A stretch of DNA of 64,000 nucleotides from NCBI RefSeq assembly GCF_021018805.1, contig NC_086258.1, forward strand, positions 5,185,081-5,249,080, read 5' to 3'. Source of the stretch: Prinia subflava. Its lineage: Eukaryota > Chordata > Aves > Passeriformes > Cisticolidae. How positions within the stretch are numbered: the first letter of the stretch is position 1; each line of letters opens with the position of its first letter. Under the pieces are notes generated by a model. That model was not told where the DNA came from. It did not search any database and saw nothing but the letters and a program-made list of their open reading frames with translations. A program made the translations under genes and the position numbers. This document shows, piece after piece, positions 58,742 to 64,000 of the stretch.

Positions 58742-61050
58742 AGCAGACTGTTCCCTACATGAAGAATCCGAGTTAGATTTGCATTATAACAATTTGTGGT
58801 TACAGCTACAAAGATGGTTGTCATTTTGCATTGATTTTTGCATTCTGATATTCATATTCTCATTAGGCCACATTGGTAGGAAGGAGCCACGGCAGAATTT
58901 ATGACAGGTCTCAGGAAGAGGGGGGTGAAAAAAAAATCATATCACTAATCCACTGTTGGTTAGATTTCCATGTGGCTACTACTGACAGCACTGGAAGTCA
59001 AGGCAGAGTCTCACCTGGGAGACTCTCCCTGAGCCACCAAAATCTGTCAGAACAAAAGCAGCTGTTGAGTGCTAGCAAATCCTTTTCCAATTTCTCACAC
59101 ACATCTCCACAGTGTCCTCCTGCATGTGATGAGCACTGGCTCAGCAGCAGGGTCTGCTGATTCAGCCTCAGTGCACAACTGCAGCAGCTCATGTCTAAGT
59201 GCAGGTTTCCTTCCATCTCTCTGGAAATGTGTATTGTCTTTAGTCCCTGAGATTTCTCTCTTCCCCCCTTACCTAAAAATTCCCCCAAGCATTCTTAATT
59301 AACTGTTGTGACTTCCAACATCCACAGACCTTCCACTTCCCAACTTCAGCCATCCACCCAAAGCCTTTCTGCCGTGCACAGAGGCGATTCCAAGCTAAGG
59401 CAAGCCTCACAGTGCACCCTCTCCCCAAGGTTCTGCTTCCTCATCTGCTCCCTTCTCTCCTATGGCTTCTTGCTACAGAATTTCTCTGGGCTGAGGTCCT
59501 CCAGCAACAAACCCAGACGTGGGAAAGGCAGCTCAAGCCCCAGAGGGCAGGTACACAAGTGACTTTAGCATCCCTCCCCACGACTCAGCTGTGTGATGTA
59601 GAAGAACTAATAGAGAACTTTTTAAAGAAGAAATACAAGCACAGTAACAATATTTAAACAAACCTATAAAAATAGTGTGACATAACTCTGTTCAAATAAA
59701 TACAAAATAAATATGCTTTAAGCAGTAAAACAGTGGAATGCAACGCTGGTCCATTTTACCCAAAATGAAAAGTTGGGTGAGGATCTCCCAGGCCTCAGAA
59801 GCTGGATCCTATTAACTAAAGCAGCCCATAATGCTATCAGAGAAATTTTAAAGCCATCTCTTTCCCTTAGCCTTATGAAAAGCACCCTTTGAAAGACAAG
59901 CAAGCATGTCTTCAGGACTGAAAGCTCACCTTTCCCAGTGACAGCCAGCCCCTCTCCCTCACAGCAGACAGTGCTGACTGGGGGCCTCCATCTCCCCAGT
60001 GGAAACCTGAACATCGATCTACCAAGAGGTCTAAAGAGATAAGATAGCAGCATAGGCACGGGGTTTGGAAAAGGTTCACCAGCTCTCCTTGGCACCAGGC
60101 AGGATGGAATTCAGAGGTCCATGCAACGCTGCACAGGGGCTCTCGTGTCGTGCTGGGAGCACAGCTGCACAGGAGCTGTGAGCTGTTTTGTCTTTGTTCA
60201 CTAAAGCCATGCGTCACAGTGCCGGGCAGCCCAGGGCTCTCCTGCCTTCCCCTTTCCAAGCCCCAAGAGAATAAGACAAGCCAATCCCGGCATGCAAAGG
60301 ATACAGGCATGCAGGCTCTAGTCTGCTGCTTCTGTTAGTAAGTGCATCTTGTTAGTGGGTTTATGAGACACACTTAAACCTATCAAAAATAAATAATCCT
60401 AATTCTTCATTAGGCTGGCTTAAGTAACCTTCAGCCTGGCTGGATAAACCACTGCCCACCAGCCCTCCAAACCAGTACAGATCAAAATTACATTTCATGT
60501 CAATTCTTGGAAGCAGAACATGAATGTCTCCCACCCAAAGGAATATTTGTAAACATAACAAGCCTGGTGTGGCAGCAGCTCCTACACAAGGTTTGTACAA
60601 ATTTAAACAATGGGTAGGAAGTTAAACAACTGAATGGAAAAAGCAGCTCTCTGAATGGAAAAAGAAGCTCTTTCAGCAAGTCAGAAGGTGCTCATCTGTA
60701 GGCAAACAGCTCTGTACAGGCAACACGCTGAGAGCAGACCTGTAACCCAAATCTTTGCTACTCTGTCATACTGCTGGGAACTGACCTCAGCAACTCCCAG
60801 GAGTTCATCTCCTGGTCTCCCAAAAGGCCCAGTGAAAAGGACCCCGTGATGGTTTATGTGGAGTTCTGAGTAGCAAGATGGCAAAGGACACCAGATCCTC
60901 CCCTCCCCTTCCTTACTGACTCACAATCTGAGATTTCACAGCTTTGCTTAGTCAGCTTAGTGTCGACACATTCACAGAATGAGAGATGGCTTATATGTCT
61001 TGGGATGGCATCCCAAGATTTCAGAGTTCTGAGTCCTCAGCACCTCCTGG
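58736..61050 (-). other. SLC25A25: SLC25A25 3' UTR (probable extent)
   Basis: Non-coding sequence downstream of the SLC25A25 stop. Reading on the minus strand, the first AATAAA after the stop is at 58736-58741, with another at 58377-58382, so the 3' UTR is about 2.3-2.7 kb. Extent is inferred from these signals only. Confidence 0.5.
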
Positions 61051-63931
<2,881 letters not shown>

Positions 63932-64000
63932 CTGCAAAAGTAGAAGGTGTTAAGAAATGCTTTACCATCTTGCCAAAGTTTTACTGCTCTTTATTAGTGC

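Overview
The window looks like a bird nuclear chromosome segment. Its exons are short and GC-rich with canonical vertebrate splice sites, several CR1-type retroposon 3' ends are present (the dominant repeat of bird genomes), and it carries vertebrate collagen, orosomucoid-type lipocalin and mitochondrial carrier genes. I see no prokaryotic or viral features. The species cannot be named from this sequence alone.

Layout. (1) Positions 1 to about 47.2 kb hold the 3' half of a fibrillar collagen gene on the + strand, best called COL27A1. I place 33 exons: 28 coding for Gly-X-Y triple helix, one C-telopeptide exon, and four C-propeptide exons, with the stop codon at 45341-45343. Together they encode 795 residues in one unbroken frame. 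A roughly 1.8 kb 3' UTR follows and ends near an AATAAA at 47173. (2) A purine-only 26-bp tandem repeat lies just after it (about 47.3-47.5 kb). (3) Positions 48.4-56.6 kb hold two tandem six-exon genes of the alpha-1-acid glycoprotein (orosomucoid) lipocalin family, both on the + strand. They encode 195 and 217 residues and share exon phases and a four-cysteine pattern. (4) Positions about 58.4-63.9 kb hold the 3' part of SLC25A25 on the - strand, convergent with the lipocalin genes: six exons covering most of the carrier domain plus a long 3' UTR. Its EF-hand half lies beyond the right edge.

Function. The collagen exons build the C-terminal part of a homotrimeric cartilage-type fibrillar procollagen. 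The two lipocalins are predicted secreted plasma or egg-white glycoproteins that bind small hydrophobic ligands. SLC25A25 is a calcium-regulated ATP-Mg/phosphate carrier of the inner mitochondrial membrane. They are neighbours, not members of one pathway.

No clearly new biological system was found. The best leads are: an exon-like non-collagenous block inside a collagen intron that would act as a poison exon if spliced in; three AP-1/Maf-type sites spaced exactly 38 bp apart in the same intron; a GC-AG intron; an apparently intron-split 54-bp collagen exon that leaves an 18-bp microexon; a Gly-X-Y interruption; and the strong divergence of the second lipocalin. Exon boundaries were placed by reading frame and splice motifs by eye; no alignment was run.
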